Shown piece by piece: positions 1 to 9,233 of a stretch of DNA of 64,000 bases. Source of the DNA: an uncultured Fodinibius sp. Its GTDB lineage: Bacteria; Bacteroidota; Rhodothermia; Balneolales; Balneolaceae. The DNA lies in assembly GCA_913056455.1 (NCBI GenBank), contig CAJXMJ010000001.1, positions 1,178,001-1,242,000 of the forward strand, given 5' to 3'. A model generated the notes under the pieces. The model did not search any database, was not told the origin of the DNA, and worked only from the letters and a program-made list of their open reading frames with translations. A program made the position numbers and the translations under genes. Every line of letters starts with the position of its first letter. The stretch's first letter is position 1.

Positions 1-27
1 CAACAATAACTTATACAGGTCTATGAC

Positions 28-2667
28 ATGGGTGATCTAAACTGGGATAAAGTTGAAACAATTATTGACGAAGTTCTAAACCTTCCCGAGGAAAAACGAT
101 ATACCTATATAGAAGAAACATGTGGCCATGACCAGCGCCTAAAAAGTGAGGTTACCCAACTGATTGAATCCATTTTTGATTCAGAAGGATGGCTGGAAGA
201 TTTAAATGATAATAAGCATGAGTTTTATAACGATGTTTCAGAAGACTTAAAATCTCTTAGTTCCAATCAAGATTTTGTTGGTCAACAAGTTGGATCCTAT
301 ACGATCAAGAAAAAAATCGGTCAGGGCGGTATGGGGTTGGTATATTTGGCCAAGCATGCCGATGATAATTTTGAACATCAAGTTGCCATCAAAATAATAC
401 GGCAAAATCAGGCCACTGAAACAAACATAGAACGGTTTAGAAGAGAGCAGCGTATTTTAGCCGGTCTTAAGCATCCGGGAATTGCTCAGCTTTATGACGG
501 AGGCGTAACAGCCGAATCATTTCCCTATATCATTATGGAATATGTTGATGGCATTCCAATCACTGAATATTGTCAGAGACATAATTATTCGCTTGAGGAT
601 CGGATTGCCTTATTTGAACAAGTTTTAAAAGCAGTCCGATATGCCCACGAGAATCTGGTCATACATCGGGATCTAAAACCAGACAATATCTTAGTTGATC
701 AAAAAGGAAATATTAAAATCCTGGACTTTGGGATTTCAAAAATATTGCAAGATGAAGATGACCTCTCTCTCACGCGAACAGGATCACGAATTCTGACGCC
801 TAAGTATGCTGCCCCCGAGCAGATTACACAAACGAACATTACTACTGCAACGGATTTATATTCGCTGGGAGTTATTTTTTATGAACTTTTGGCAGGTGTT
901 CCACCTTTTGACTTCGCTAATTGCACCACCTATCAGGCCGAACAAATAATCCTTGAACAGAGTCCTCCCAAACCCAGCTCCAAAGTCTCTGATCCTAAAA
1001 TTAAGAAGCAACTCAAAGGAGATTTGGATGCCATTACTTTGAAAGCCATCCGTAAAGAACCTGACTATCGTTACCGTATGGCTAATGAGTTTTTGGAAGA
1101 ACTAAAAAATTATCAAAAAGGAATCCCGGTTACGGCACATGAAAACTCTTTTAGCTATCGTAGCCAAAAATTTATTACCCGACATAAACAAGGAATCACT
1201 GTCACGGTCGGAATTATCCTACTCCTTATCGGTCTTACCGGCTTTTATACCTGGCGTATAGCCCAGGAAAGAAATCAAGCCCAGCTACAAGCCCAGCGAG
1301 CAGAACGTCAGGCTGAACGGGCTGAACAAGTTTCTAAATTTATGATTGATTTGTTTGACAGCAATTTGCCTGAACGTACACCCGGTGAAGACATTCCAGT
1401 AAGTGCAGTCATTGATGCGGGGATAACGAATCTAAATAAACAGCAATTAAGTCCGGTTAACCGGGCAACAATACTTGGTGTGATTGCCCAAGTGCAGGTA
1501 AAACTTTCTGAAATTGAATCTGCCCGACAACTAAGCAACGAAGCTTTTGATTTAATAACGGATTCCGTAAAAAAACATAATATCAACACGGTAGTTGTAC
1601 CAACGATATACGGACAAATTGCTTACCAAGCTGGTAATTTTGAAGAAGCAGTACGGGCGTTTCAAACAGGTGATTCTTTATTTAAGGCAAATAATCTTAC
1701 CAACACATATGAATACCACACCTTAAAGTACAATCTGGTTAATCTCTATACCGAACAAAAAAAATATCAAGAGGCTCTTAAAGTTCTTGATGAATTAGAT
1801 CCAGACGCTTTTGGTATAGATAGAGAAGCAGTCATAGAAAAAAGCGATTATTATAACTATAAAGCCATCACTCTTAAAAACTTGGGACAACTAAGAGAAG
1901 CATTGCCAATCTACAAAAAAGCTCTCAAATACAGATTAGAGATGTATGGGGCAAATAACCCTGAGGTCGGTACCATATATCACAATATTAGCAATGTATA
2001 TATCTCTTTAGATCAGTACGAAAAAGCTTTGGAATATAGCAAAAGAGCATATGAAATTAGGAATAATGCTCTAGGACCAAATCATCATCTAACTGCATCA
2101 ACGCTTTGGGGGCTTTCTCTAATCAATCGTAAATTGGGCAATTTTGAAGAAGCTCTTAAATATGCAGAAGAATCGGGAACGATACTGAAAGAAACCCTTG
2201 GACCAGATCATTGGAGATATGCCTATACCATTCGGGGACAAGCTGAAGTTTTGATAAAAATGAATCAGTTTCGAAACGCAAAGCAAAAAGCTGATAAAGC
2301 AATTGGAATAATTAACGCCAATTACCCATCAAATGTCACATTCAAAGCCCATTTTAATGCAACCTATACAAATATATACAAAGGGTTAAAAGATCTTGAT
2401 AAAGCCGCAGAATATTTTACTAAATCGATTAATTTCCTTAGAAAAGGCATGGGAGATAAACATCCACTTTTAGCAGAAATGTTGATTAGTTATGCAAAGA
2501 TGGAAATAGGCAGAGAAAACTATGAAAAAGCCCAACATCTTTTAAAAGAGGCCCTTGAAATAGAAAATTATAACGGAAAAAGTGATGAAGAAGTACAGGC
2601 AACTAAAAAACTTATTGATGAGTGCGCAAATAAGATAAAATCCACTTCAAAATTCTCTTCCACCTGA
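28..2667 (+). CDS. Transmembrane serine/threonine protein kinase with C-terminal TPR repeats
   Basis: Membrane-anchored Hanks-type kinase that probably phosphorylates cytosolic partners. The kinase domain spans about residues 90-360: glycine loop IGQGGMG (97-103), lysine in VAIK (K122), catalytic HRDLKPDN (213-220) and DFG (233-235), so it should be active. One membrane helix lies near 389-409, followed by an Arg/Glu/Gln-rich coiled coil (411-435) and many TPR units from about 470 to the end. The N-terminal ~60 residues (starting NWDKVETIIDEVLNLP) resemble the leader of kinases often encoded beside ECF sigma factors; such a gene would lie left of the window. ATG start. The TPR half probably lies in the periplasm. 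The substrate is unknown. Confidence 0.9.
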   Translation: MGDLNWDKVETIIDEVLNLPEEKRYTYIEETCGHDQRLKSEVTQLIESIFDSEGWLEDLNDNKHEFYNDVSEDLKSLSSNQDFVGQQVGSYTIKKKIGQGGMGLVYLAKHADDNFEHQVAIKIIRQNQATETNIERFRREQRILAGLKHPGIAQLYDGGVTAESFPYIIMEYVDGIPITEYCQRHNYSLEDRIALFEQVLKAVRYAHENLVIHRDLKPDNILVDQKGNIKILDFGISKILQDEDDLSLTRTGSRILTPKYAAPEQITQTNITTATDLYSLGVIFYELLAGVPPFDFANCTTYQAEQIILEQSPPKPSSKVSDPKIKKQLKGDLDAITLKAIRKEPDYRYRMANEFLEELKNYQKGIPVTAHENSFSYRSQKFITRHKQGITVTVGIILLLIGLTGFYTWRIAQERNQAQLQAQRAERQAERAEQVSKFMIDLFDSNLPERTPGEDIPVSAVIDAGITNLNKQQLSPVNRATILGVIAQVQVKLSEIESARQLSNEAFDLITDSVKKHNINTVVVPTIYGQIAYQAGNFEEAVRAFQTGDSLFKANNLTNTYEYHTLKYNLVNLYTEQKKYQEALKVLDELDPDAFGIDREAVIEKSDYYNYKAITLKNLGQLREALPIYKKALKYRLEMYGANNPEVGTIYHNISNVYISLDQYEKALEYSKRAYEIRNNALGPNHHLTASTLWGLSLINRKLGNFEEALKYAEESGTILKETLGPDHWRYAYTIRGQAEVLIKMNQFRNAKQKADKAIGIINANYPSNVTFKAHFNATYTNIYKGLKDLDKAAEYFTKSINFLRKGMGDKHPLLAEMLISYAKMEIGRENYEKAQHLLKEALEIENYNGKSDEEVQATKKLIDECANKIKSTSKFSST

Positions 2668-2934
2668 GTTATAACCCAGCGCTTTTATACTTTTATCCCA
2701 TCGATTACCACATCAAATCATAAATAATATCAAACGATATTACAGGGATAAACTTATTGTTGCTTCCAAAAAAGTTACACCTCTCATTAATTCATAGTAG
2801 TAACTTTGAAATTCTCCTATTTTTTCTTCCCCATCTATCCATTCCAAATAGTTGAGTAAACTTTATTTAGTTTTGAAACTCACCTTATTCTGTAATTAAT
2901 TTAACACTACAGAGAATCAATTATTTTAATTTTA

Positions 2935-2954
2935 GGCTGTAAGCGCTTACGGCC
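2935..2954. promoter_or_regulatory. cre-like palindromic operator upstream of pckA
   Basis: A 20-base inverted repeat with a perfect 12-base core, GTAAGCGCTTAC (2939-2950), and one mismatched pair on each side (2938/2951). The 14 bases TGTAAGCGCTTACG fit the CcpA/LacI-family site TGNAAGCGCTTNCA in 13 positions. It lies about 150 bases upstream of pckA, a gluconeogenic gene that is a logical target for catabolite control. A second, perfect site of this type occurs before menF at 46522-46535. The regulator is inferred. Confidence 0.55.
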
Positions 2955-3021
2955 ATCAAAGAATTCATATTATTTCATCCCACAACACATTCATCATAAA
3001 AATCCTTATACTTAGCACCTG

Positions 3022-3050
3022 AAATTGGTGGCAATGGTAACTACCAATTT
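3022..3050 (+). other. Hairpin in the pckA leader
   Basis: AAATTGGT (3022-3029) and ACCAATTT (3043-3050) form a perfect 8-bp stem with a 13-base loop, followed at once by TAATTTTTC. It sits about 55 bases before the pckA start. The stem is AT-rich and weak for a terminator, so an attenuator, an RNA-stability element or a protein site are all possible. No known riboswitch class is recognised. Confidence 0.35.
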
Positions 3051-3105
3051 TAATTTTTCGAGCTGTTAAATTAAAAACGCTAAAGGAATCTAAAATCACT
3101 TTTCA

Positions 3106-4704
3106 ATGAGTAAGCATTCACATCCCCGTAGCAACATCGGACTCGATTATTTAGGGTTAGAAAACAACGAAAAGGCTATTTGGAACCTCACTCCTCCAGA
3201 ACTTTACGAAGAGGCTATTGAAAATGGAGAGGCTGTTTTAACAAAGGATTATGCACTGCGTGTCCTTACAGGAAAATATACCGGCCGCTCCCCAAAAGAC
3301 AAGTTTATTGTTGATCAGCCCTCAATACACGACGACATCGACTGGGGCGAAATTAATCAACCTACGGATGAAGAGGTTTTTGAAAACCTTTTTGAAAAAG
3401 TAACTGATTACCTGCAGGACAAAAAAATCTATGTGAAAGACTGCTATGCAGGTGCCGATGAAAAATATCAACTGAATGTAAGAGTAGTAAGCGAAGCAGC
3501 TTATCACGGACTCTTTTCTCACAATATGTTTATTCGTCCTACGAATGAACAGCTCAAAGATCATGAGCCAGATTTTACTGTACTTGCTGCTCCCAATTTT
3601 AAAGCTGATCCCGAAGAGGACGGAACAAGAAGTGAAGCGTTTGTACTCGTAAATTTTGATAAAGAAATCATCCTTATCGGAGGAACCCTGTACTCCGGCG
3701 AAGTTAAAAAAGGAATTTTCGGGGTCATGAATTACCTGCTTCCCAAGCAAGATGTGATGGCCATGCACTGCTCGGCCAACATGAGTGAAGACGGTGACAC
3801 TGCCGTATTCTTTGGACTGTCCGGAACTGGAAAAACGACGCTGTCATCCGATCAAAGTCGAATACTTATTGGAGATGACGAGCACGGTTGGAGCGAGGAC
3901 GGTGTGTTTAATATCGAAGGAGGATGTTATGCCAAAACCATCAACCTTTCTGAAGAGGGAGAACCCCTTATTTATGCAACTACCAAGATGCCGGGGACCA
4001 TTCTCGAAAATGTTGTACTCTATGAAAATCGCGAACCGGATTTTGACGATACCAGCTATACACAAAACACGCGATGTTCCTACCCTATTCATTATATCCC
4101 CAATGCGGCAGATGATGGAAAAGGAAACCATCCGAGCAATGTGATCTTCTTAACGTGTGACGCTTTTGGAGTACTTCCTCCTATTTCTAAGCTGACACCT
4201 GAGCAGGCGATGTACCACTTTATCAGCGGGTATACTGCAAAAGTTGCCGGGACGGAACGTGGAGTGACCGAACCACAGGCAACATTTTCAGCATGCTTTG
4301 GCGCACCTTTTATGCCACTACATCCTACAGTATACGCCGAGCTGTTGGCCGATAAAATTCGAAAACATAATTCCACAGTGTGGTTGCTCAACACCGGCTG
4401 GACTGGAGGGCCTTACGGAGAAGGTCACAGAATGAAGCTGGGATACACTCGTCAAATGTTGAGTGAAGCCCTGGAAGGGAATCTCGATAATGTCACTTTC
4501 GATATCGATCCGGTATTTGGCCTTGCTATTCCTAACGAAGTGGATGGCATTCCTACCGAAATACTTACCCCTCGAAATACCTGGAGCGACAAGGAAGCCT
4601 ACGACAACAAAGCAGAAGAGTTGGCAGCTATGTTTGCTGAAAACTTCCAGCAGTTCGAAGATGAGGCAAGTCAAGAATTGATTAAAGCAGGTCCTAAAGT
4701 ATAG
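3106..4704 (+). CDS. pckA: Phosphoenolpyruvate carboxykinase (ATP)
   Basis: Cytosolic enzyme converting oxaloacetate and ATP to phosphoenolpyruvate, CO2 and ADP, the entry step of gluconeogenesis. Length 532 residues is normal for the ATP-dependent family. The substrate loop GRSPKDKFIV lies near 60-69, the P-loop GLSGTGKTT at 236-244, and the second kinase motif IGDDEHGW at 254-261. The start ATG has only a weak AAAGGA 18 bases upstream. The gene stands alone; its 400-base leader with a cre-like palindrome and hairpin suggests carbon-source control. It converges with prfA over a hairpin. Confidence 0.97.
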   Translation: MSKHSHPRSNIGLDYLGLENNEKAIWNLTPPELYEEAIENGEAVLTKDYALRVLTGKYTGRSPKDKFIVDQPSIHDDIDWGEINQPTDEEVFENLFEKVTDYLQDKKIYVKDCYAGADEKYQLNVRVVSEAAYHGLFSHNMFIRPTNEQLKDHEPDFTVLAAPNFKADPEEDGTRSEAFVLVNFDKEIILIGGTLYSGEVKKGIFGVMNYLLPKQDVMAMHCSANMSEDGDTAVFFGLSGTGKTTLSSDQSRILIGDDEHGWSEDGVFNIEGGCYAKTINLSEEGEPLIYATTKMPGTILENVVLYENREPDFDDTSYTQNTRCSYPIHYIPNAADDGKGNHPSNVIFLTCDAFGVLPPISKLTPEQAMYHFISGYTAKVAGTERGVTEPQATFSACFGAPFMPLHPTVYAELLADKIRKHNSTVWLLNTGWTGGPYGEGHRMKLGYTRQMLSEALEGNLDNVTFDIDPVFGLAIPNEVDGIPTEILTPRNTWSDKEAYDNKAEELAAMFAENFQQFEDEASQELIKAGPKV

Positions 4705-4720
4705 AAACAGTATGTCGGTG

Positions 4721-4753
4721 GCAGTAGGCAGTTTATAATCAACTGCTTACTGC
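4721..4753. terminator. Hairpin between convergent pckA and prfA
   Basis: GCAGTAGGCAGTT (4721-4733) and AACTGCTTACTGC (4741-4753) form a 13-bp stem with one G-U pair and a 7-base loop; outer GGTGG (4717-4721) and CCACC (4757-4761) could extend it after a bulge. It fills the 69-base gap between the two stop codons. There is no strong T-tract on either side, so it may be a weak bidirectional terminator or a dispersed palindromic repeat. Confidence 0.5.
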
Positions 4754-4773
4754 TTTCCACCAACTGTAATTAC

Positions 4774-5856
4774 CTATCCCTCCTCCATCACTGCATTTAG
4801 CTTATCAAGATTATCCTGCACGCGCAATGCTTCAATAACCTCTTCAATCTCTCCCTTCATAATATCTTCGAGATTATACAGCGTTAAATTAATACGATGG
4901 TCGGTCAAACGGCTTTGTGGAAAATTATAGGTCCTAATTTTGGCACTTCGATCACCCGTTGAAATTTGACTATTCCTCTCTTCTTCACGCTCCTTCCGCA
5001 GCTTTTCCTCTTCCTTTTCATATAGCTTTGAACGCAACATCTTCATGGCTTTATCCTTATTCTGGTGCTGCGATCGTTCCTGCTGACATTCAACCACAAC
5101 GCCACTGGGTTCATGCGTTAAACGTACAGCTGAATCCGTCTTATTTACGTGCTGACCTCCCGCTCCACTGGCCCGAAACGTATCTACGCGGATATCCGAC
5201 ATATTTACGTCTATATCTACCTCTTCTGCCTCTGGCAATACTGCAACGGTGGCAGCAGAAGTGTGAACCCGTCCCTGTGTTTCTGTTTCCGGAACTCGTT
5301 GAACGCGATGTACGCCGCTCTCATATTTCATCTTTCCATAGACCTCTTCGCCTTCCAGCTCAAAGTTAAGTTCTTTGTATCCCCCTTTTGTAGATTCACT
5401 GAGCCCCAGAATGTTTAATTTCCAGCCTTTTTTGTCTGCATAACGTCTATACATATCAAAAAGGTCTCCAACAAAAATAGCAGCCTCATCACCGCCGGTA
5501 CCAGCACGTAATTCGACAATGACATTCTTTGAATCATCCGGATCTTTAGGAATTAACTTAAACTTGATGGCTTCTTCCAACTCTTCCAATTGTGGTTTGA
5601 GTTCTTCCAGCTCGAGTTCGGCCATCTCGGTAATTTCCTCGTCATCGCCTTCTTCTATCAGCTCCTTGTTGCCCGCAATTTGATTTTTAGTCTCTTTCCA
5701 TTTGTCATAGAGCTCCACTAATTCCTTCAAATCACTATGTTCTTTAGTAAGTTCTGTATAGCGATCTGGATCATCATACACCGACGGATCGCTCATTGCC
5801 GCCGTTACTTCTTCAAATCGTTCTTTGACCTGTTCTAACTTTGCCTCAATATCCAT
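4774..5856 (-). CDS. prfA: Peptide chain release factor 1
   Basis: Class I release factor ending translation at UAA and UAG. The 360 residues match the family. The peptidyl-tRNA hydrolysis motif GGQ is at 233-235, and the tripeptide anticodon loop reads PET (189-191), the PxT form of RF1 rather than the SPF form of RF2. An acidic coiled-coil N-terminal domain (residues 1-105) precedes the core. The gene is monocistronic and divergent from purK across about 170 AT-rich bases. Confidence 0.97.
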   Translation of the reverse strand: MDIEAKLEQVKERFEEVTAAMSDPSVYDDPDRYTELTKEHSDLKELVELYDKWKETKNQIAGNKELIEEGDDEEITEMAELELEELKPQLEELEEAIKFKLIPKDPDDSKNVIVELRAGTGGDEAAIFVGDLFDMYRRYADKKGWKLNILGLSESTKGGYKELNFELEGEEVYGKMKYESGVHRVQRVPETETQGRVHTSAATVAVLPEAEEVDIDVNMSDIRVDTFRASGAGGQHVNKTDSAVRLTHEPSGVVVECQQERSQHQNKDKAMKMLRSKLYEKEEEKLRKEREEERNSQISTGDRSAKIRTYNFPQSRLTDHRINLTLYNLEDIMKGEIEEVIEALRVQDNLDKLNAVMEEG

Positions 5857-6030
5857 ATAGCTGCTTCCTTTGAAAAATATTTTTCCATTTTACGGTCGTT
5901 AAAATACGATACTTTCCGCAAAATTAAGAATAGATAGCGGATTCAAATTACCTCATCTATTTTTCTTAATTACCAACTGAATAATTATTAAGTTCGAGAA
6001 AAATTTATGAAATCATAAAACAACAGATTG

Positions 6031-7191
6031 ATGGATAAAAATTCATTATCGGCAAACTTTAAAATTGGCTTTTTAGGTGCCGGACAGTTAGCTCGAATGT
6101 CTGGATTACAAGCATTTCGGTACGGCATTCAGGTTGCCGTTTTTTCTGATCGAGATGAAAATGAACCCGTACAATTTATGACACCGCATTCGACCACCGG
6201 CTCTTACGATTCTGTGGATGATCTTGCCCATTTCGCCAAAGAATGCAATGTTCTTACGCTCGAAAATGAATTTATTGATTCGACAATTCTCAAAAAAGCC
6301 CAGGAACAGAGTGGTACCTCAATTTTTCCATCCCCCTCCTCTTTTGCTCTAATCGAAAATAAGCTTATCGAAAAGCAGACTTTTGAGGATGCCGGAATTC
6401 CTGTTACGCCTTATGCTTTAATAAAAGACGAAGAAGAGCTGGAAACCTTTGGAGAAGAACATGGCTGGCCTTACTTACTTAAATCTTCAAAAGGAGGATA
6501 CGATGGATATGGTAATGAGACGGTTGCTAACATGGATGAAGCAATAATTGCGTATGAAAACCTGGGTGGTAACAGTGGTCGTGATATCGTCGCCGAAGCA
6601 TTTGTTGATTTTACACACGAACTGGCAGTGCAAGTCGCCCGCAATGAAACAGGACATGTTGTTTATCCCTGCTGCGAAACAGTGCAGAAAAACCATATCT
6701 GTGTGGGTGTCAAATCACCGGCTCCGGTTGCAGAATCTATTCAACAAAAAGCCCAGGAACTAGCTATTAAAGCGACGGAAACTATTGACGGGAAAGGTAT
6801 CTTTGCCTACGAGTTTTTCCTCACAAAGGATGGGAATCTACTTCTTAACGAGTCTGCTCCTCGTCCTCACAATTCGGGTCACTATACCATTGAAGGATGC
6901 GTTACATCGCAATTCGAAAATCACGTCCGTGCCGTAATGGGGCTACCGCTGGGATCTACTGAATTACAGGCTCCTGCCGTAGCAATGATCAACCTCTTGG
7001 GAACCGATGAACGCAGTGCCCAGGTTGACAGTGCTTTAGAAGCATTAAACGAAAGTGACGGACATCTTCATATATATGGTAAGCTCGATAGCCGCGTAGG
7101 ACGAAAAATGGGACACTTTACATTGCTTGGTGATGACGGAGAAGCTATATATACAAGAGCTCAAAAGGTTACAAAGGAGATCAGAATTTAG
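6031..7191 (+). CDS. purK: N5-carboxyaminoimidazole ribonucleotide synthase
   Basis: Carboxylates aminoimidazole ribonucleotide with ATP and bicarbonate in purine synthesis, handing the product to PurE encoded next. N-terminal Rossmann-like segment (IGFLGAGQLARM) followed by an ATP-grasp domain with the nucleotide-binding stretch LLKSSKGGYDGYGN and the catalytic segment LLNESAPRPHNSGHYT. I start at ATG 6031; the in-frame TTG just before it would add only one residue. The 83-base gap to purE shows no terminator, so the two are probably co-transcribed. Confidence 0.95.
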   Translation: MDKNSLSANFKIGFLGAGQLARMSGLQAFRYGIQVAVFSDRDENEPVQFMTPHSTTGSYDSVDDLAHFAKECNVLTLENEFIDSTILKKAQEQSGTSIFPSPSSFALIENKLIEKQTFEDAGIPVTPYALIKDEEELETFGEEHGWPYLLKSSKGGYDGYGNETVANMDEAIIAYENLGGNSGRDIVAEAFVDFTHELAVQVARNETGHVVYPCCETVQKNHICVGVKSPAPVAESIQQKAQELAIKATETIDGKGIFAYEFFLTKDGNLLLNESAPRPHNSGHYTIEGCVTSQFENHVRAVMGLPLGSTELQAPAVAMINLLGTDERSAQVDSALEALNESDGHLHIYGKLDSRVGRKMGHFTLLGDDGEAIYTRAQKVTKEIRI

Positions 7192-7274
7192 GCAATTATA
7201 ATTAATTCTGTTTTCTTAGTTCTGAATTCTATATTCGAACTCAAAGAAAGGTGAACTAAAAAAAATAAAACTGC

Positions 7275-7766
7275 ATGAGTACCGAAAAACCTGAAGTTGG
7301 GGTAATTATGGGTAGTGACAGCGACTGGCCTACCATGAAAGCAGCCTGTGATATTTTAGACAAATTTGATATCCAATATGAGAAAAAAGTGGTTTCTGCC
7401 CATCGTACTCCTGAAGATATGGCTGAATACGGCAAGTCAGCCCGAGAACGGGGAATGAAAGTAATCATTGCCGGTGCAGGTGGTGCAGCCCATCTACCGG
7501 GAATGACGGCTGCCCACACGACTCTGCCTGTTATTGGGGTACCGGTCAAGACGAGCACACTGAGCGGCCTTGACAGCCTTTACTCAATAGTACAAATGCC
7601 ACCAGGAGTTCCCGTAGCAACGGTAGCAATCGGCAAAGCAGGGAACGCTGCCCTTCTTGCTATTCGTATGTTAAGCACCGAAAATAAAGACCTGGCTGAC
7701 AAATTATTGGAATACCATGAACAAATGGCTGAGGATTCCCGGGCAAAGACACAGAACTTAACATAA
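7275..7766 (+). CDS. purE: N5-carboxyaminoimidazole ribonucleotide mutase
   Basis: Class I PurE, moving the carboxylate from N5 to C4 of the imidazole ring in purine synthesis. The 163 residues are typical. Signature segments are GSDSDWPTM (near residue 12), VSAHRTPE with the catalytic His, and [11 protein letters not shown]. Pairing with purK shows the two-step bacterial route is used. Two small genes follow after 6 and 10 bases, suggesting a four-gene transcript. Confidence 0.97.
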   Translation: MSTEKPEVGVIMGSDSDWPTMKAACDILDKFDIQYEKKVVSAHRTPEDMAEYGKSARERGMKVIIAGAGGAAHLPGMTAAHTTLPVIGVPVKTSTLSGLDSLYSIVQMPPGVPVATVAIGKAGNAALLAIRMLSTENKDLADKLLEYHEQMAEDSRAKTQNLT

Positions 7767-7772
7767 CTTGTT

Positions 7773-8222
7773 ATGCATCTGCATGAACAGGATTTCTTAA
7801 TGCGACAGATTCAACTCCTAACGCAATTGCTTCAGCAGATTATTTTCAAGAAAAATAGCAATCAGTATCAAGAGGCCGTAGAAGAAATACAAAACGCGCT
7901 AACGAAACTCACCAAAGATCATCCCAAAGCATTCCACCAGCTTAACTTTGAAGAAACCCTCGAGCTGTTCAGTCATAACGAAACTTTTGAATCTGAATTG
8001 GCTTTGGCAGTAGCAGATCTTCTTGTAGAAGAAGGGGAACTGTTGCATGAAAAGTCCTTTGAACGTTCTCAAAAATCCATGGCCCAGGCACTCATTTTGT
8101 ATAAAAAATCACTACAGGCCCCGAATGCTTCTGTTCCATTGGATATCAGCAGTAAAATTGATAACCTTGAAAAGAAAGTGACAGAGAAAAAGCTCGAGCA
8201 AATAAACAGTACTCTCAATTAA
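7773..8222 (+). CDS. Small helical protein resembling DUF6483
   Basis: 149 residues, predicted largely helical and soluble, with no signal peptide or membrane segment. The N-terminal pattern EQDFLMRQIQLLTQLLQQII resembles the start of DUF6483 proteins (DYxMRxIEQL...). The rest has amphipathic helices with Lys/Glu/Gln-rich surfaces. It begins 6 bases after purE, so translation is probably coupled. ATG at 7773 is used; the in-frame ATG at 7800 would remove the first nine residues. Function unknown; the family link is by pattern only. Confidence 0.7.
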   Translation: MHLHEQDFLMRQIQLLTQLLQQIIFKKNSNQYQEAVEEIQNALTKLTKDHPKAFHQLNFEETLELFSHNETFESELALAVADLLVEEGELLHEKSFERSQKSMAQALILYKKSLQAPNASVPLDISSKIDNLEKKVTEKKLEQINSTLN

Positions 8223-8232
8223 AATAACTGCT

Positions 8233-8592
8233 GTGTCTGAGTACAATGAAAAACTGGAAGACTTACTTGATCACCATCTGATTGCAAACGAAGAGCTCGA
8301 AAAAAGAAAAGAAGGCGGCGGGGTCGGGTATCTGATTAACGGAAATATGTGCTTGGGTATTTATGAGGATCTGCTTATCGCCCGAATTGGTGAGCGGTTG
8401 GCCACATCTCTTGTAGATCGTCCCGGTATCAGGATGTATCTCCCGGATAAGGGATTATATGATGATTTTGTTATGGTTGAAGAGAAAGTATACTCTCATA
8501 CAAAAGCACTTCGAAAATTTATCGATCAGAGTATCTCTTATACCGGCAACTTACCGGCCAAAGACCATGGCAAAACACAGCAAGACTCTTAA
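8233..8592 (+). CDS. TfoX N-terminal domain family protein
   Basis: 119 residues matching the TfoX N-domain fold: an early helix (MSEYNEKLEDLL), then the segment GYLINGNMCLGIYEDLLIARIG that parallels the family's FMVNGKMCxGVxxDxLMxRVG, and a late YDDFVMVEEK strand. Only the N-terminal TfoX domain is present, so this is not a full competence regulator. GTG start, 10 bases after the preceding gene, at the end of the purKE run. The role of such single-domain proteins is not known. Confidence 0.75.
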   Translation: MSEYNEKLEDLLDHHLIANEELEKRKEGGGVGYLINGNMCLGIYEDLLIARIGERLATSLVDRPGIRMYLPDKGLYDDFVMVEEKVYSHTKALRKFIDQSISYTGNLPAKDHGKTQQDS

Positions 8593-8631
8593 ATAGTATA
8601 ATAGAAGTCGATAAACACCTATTAACTTACA

Positions 8632-9207
8632 CTACGATTCTGACAAAAGGATTTTCAGTCTGGGCTCAAGCTCTTTGTTTGTAAGAGCACCAACGGCAAA
8701 GTACTCCAAATTACCTTTTTTATTAATAACATAGGTTGTTGGAATACCCATGGTAGGGCCATATTTCTCCATAATCGTACCATCATCGATCACTATCGGA
8801 TAGGATACGTCATACTCCTCGATAAACGGTCGTACTACTGACTCTCCCTGTTCGTCAATGGATACTCCCAGAACAACAAATCCTTCATCCTTATATTTTT
8901 CATAGAGTTCCTGTAAGTCAGGGGTTTCTTCGCGACACGGAGCACACCACGTTGCCCAAATATTTAACAGTACCACCTGGCCTTCGTAATCCGAGAGTTT
9001 AAAGGTTTCATCATTAAGCAGTGTGACTTCAAAATCCCGGGCCTTTGCTTCACGCTGGGCAGGATATAATTTGGCGGATGCGGGATCAAGCTGCTCCAGA
9101 GGTTGGGTGGGCCTTTCTTTTTGAGATTTATTCTCCGAATTACATCCCAGGAACAAAAAGAGGGATATGAATAAAAATACTCCGTAAAGGCAAAATAACT
9201 TCCTCAT
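8632..9207 (-). CDS. TlpA/ResA-like thioredoxin-fold lipoprotein
   Basis: Probable periplasmic thiol-disulfide reductase anchored by lipid. A hydrophobic leader ends in FLGC, with the putative lipidated Cys at residue 22. A TlpA-like domain follows with the redox motif WCAPC and the family segments GQVVLLNIWATWC and GIPTTYVI (cis-Pro after the Thr). I start at ATG 9207 because AGAGG lies about 7 bases upstream; the longer frame would begin at TTG. The gene follows a DUF411 protein on the same strand with a 26-base gap, suggesting a shared role in Cys/metal handling such as cytochrome or copper-site maturation. Confidence 0.9.
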   Translation of the reverse strand: MRKLFCLYGVFLFISLFLFLGCNSENKSQKERPTQPLEQLDPASAKLYPAQREAKARDFEVTLLNDETFKLSDYEGQVVLLNIWATWCAPCREETPDLQELYEKYKDEGFVVLGVSIDEQGESVVRPFIEEYDVSYPIVIDDGTIMEKYGPTMGIPTTYVINKKGNLEYFAVGALTNKELEPRLKILLSES

Positions 9208-9233
9208 AATCAAACCTCTATTCCCTTAGTTGG

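Larger units (their letters stand above)
2668..3105. other. Long intergenic region and pckA leader
   Basis: 438 bases without a credible ORF, between the kinase gene and pckA. It is AT-rich and contains a cre-like palindrome (2935-2954) and a hairpin (3022-3050), both listed separately. A Bacteroidota-like -7 element, TAACTTTG, occurs at 2801-2808, but I could not find a well-spaced -33 partner, so no promoter is called. No obvious terminator follows the kinase gene. Confidence 0.6.
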
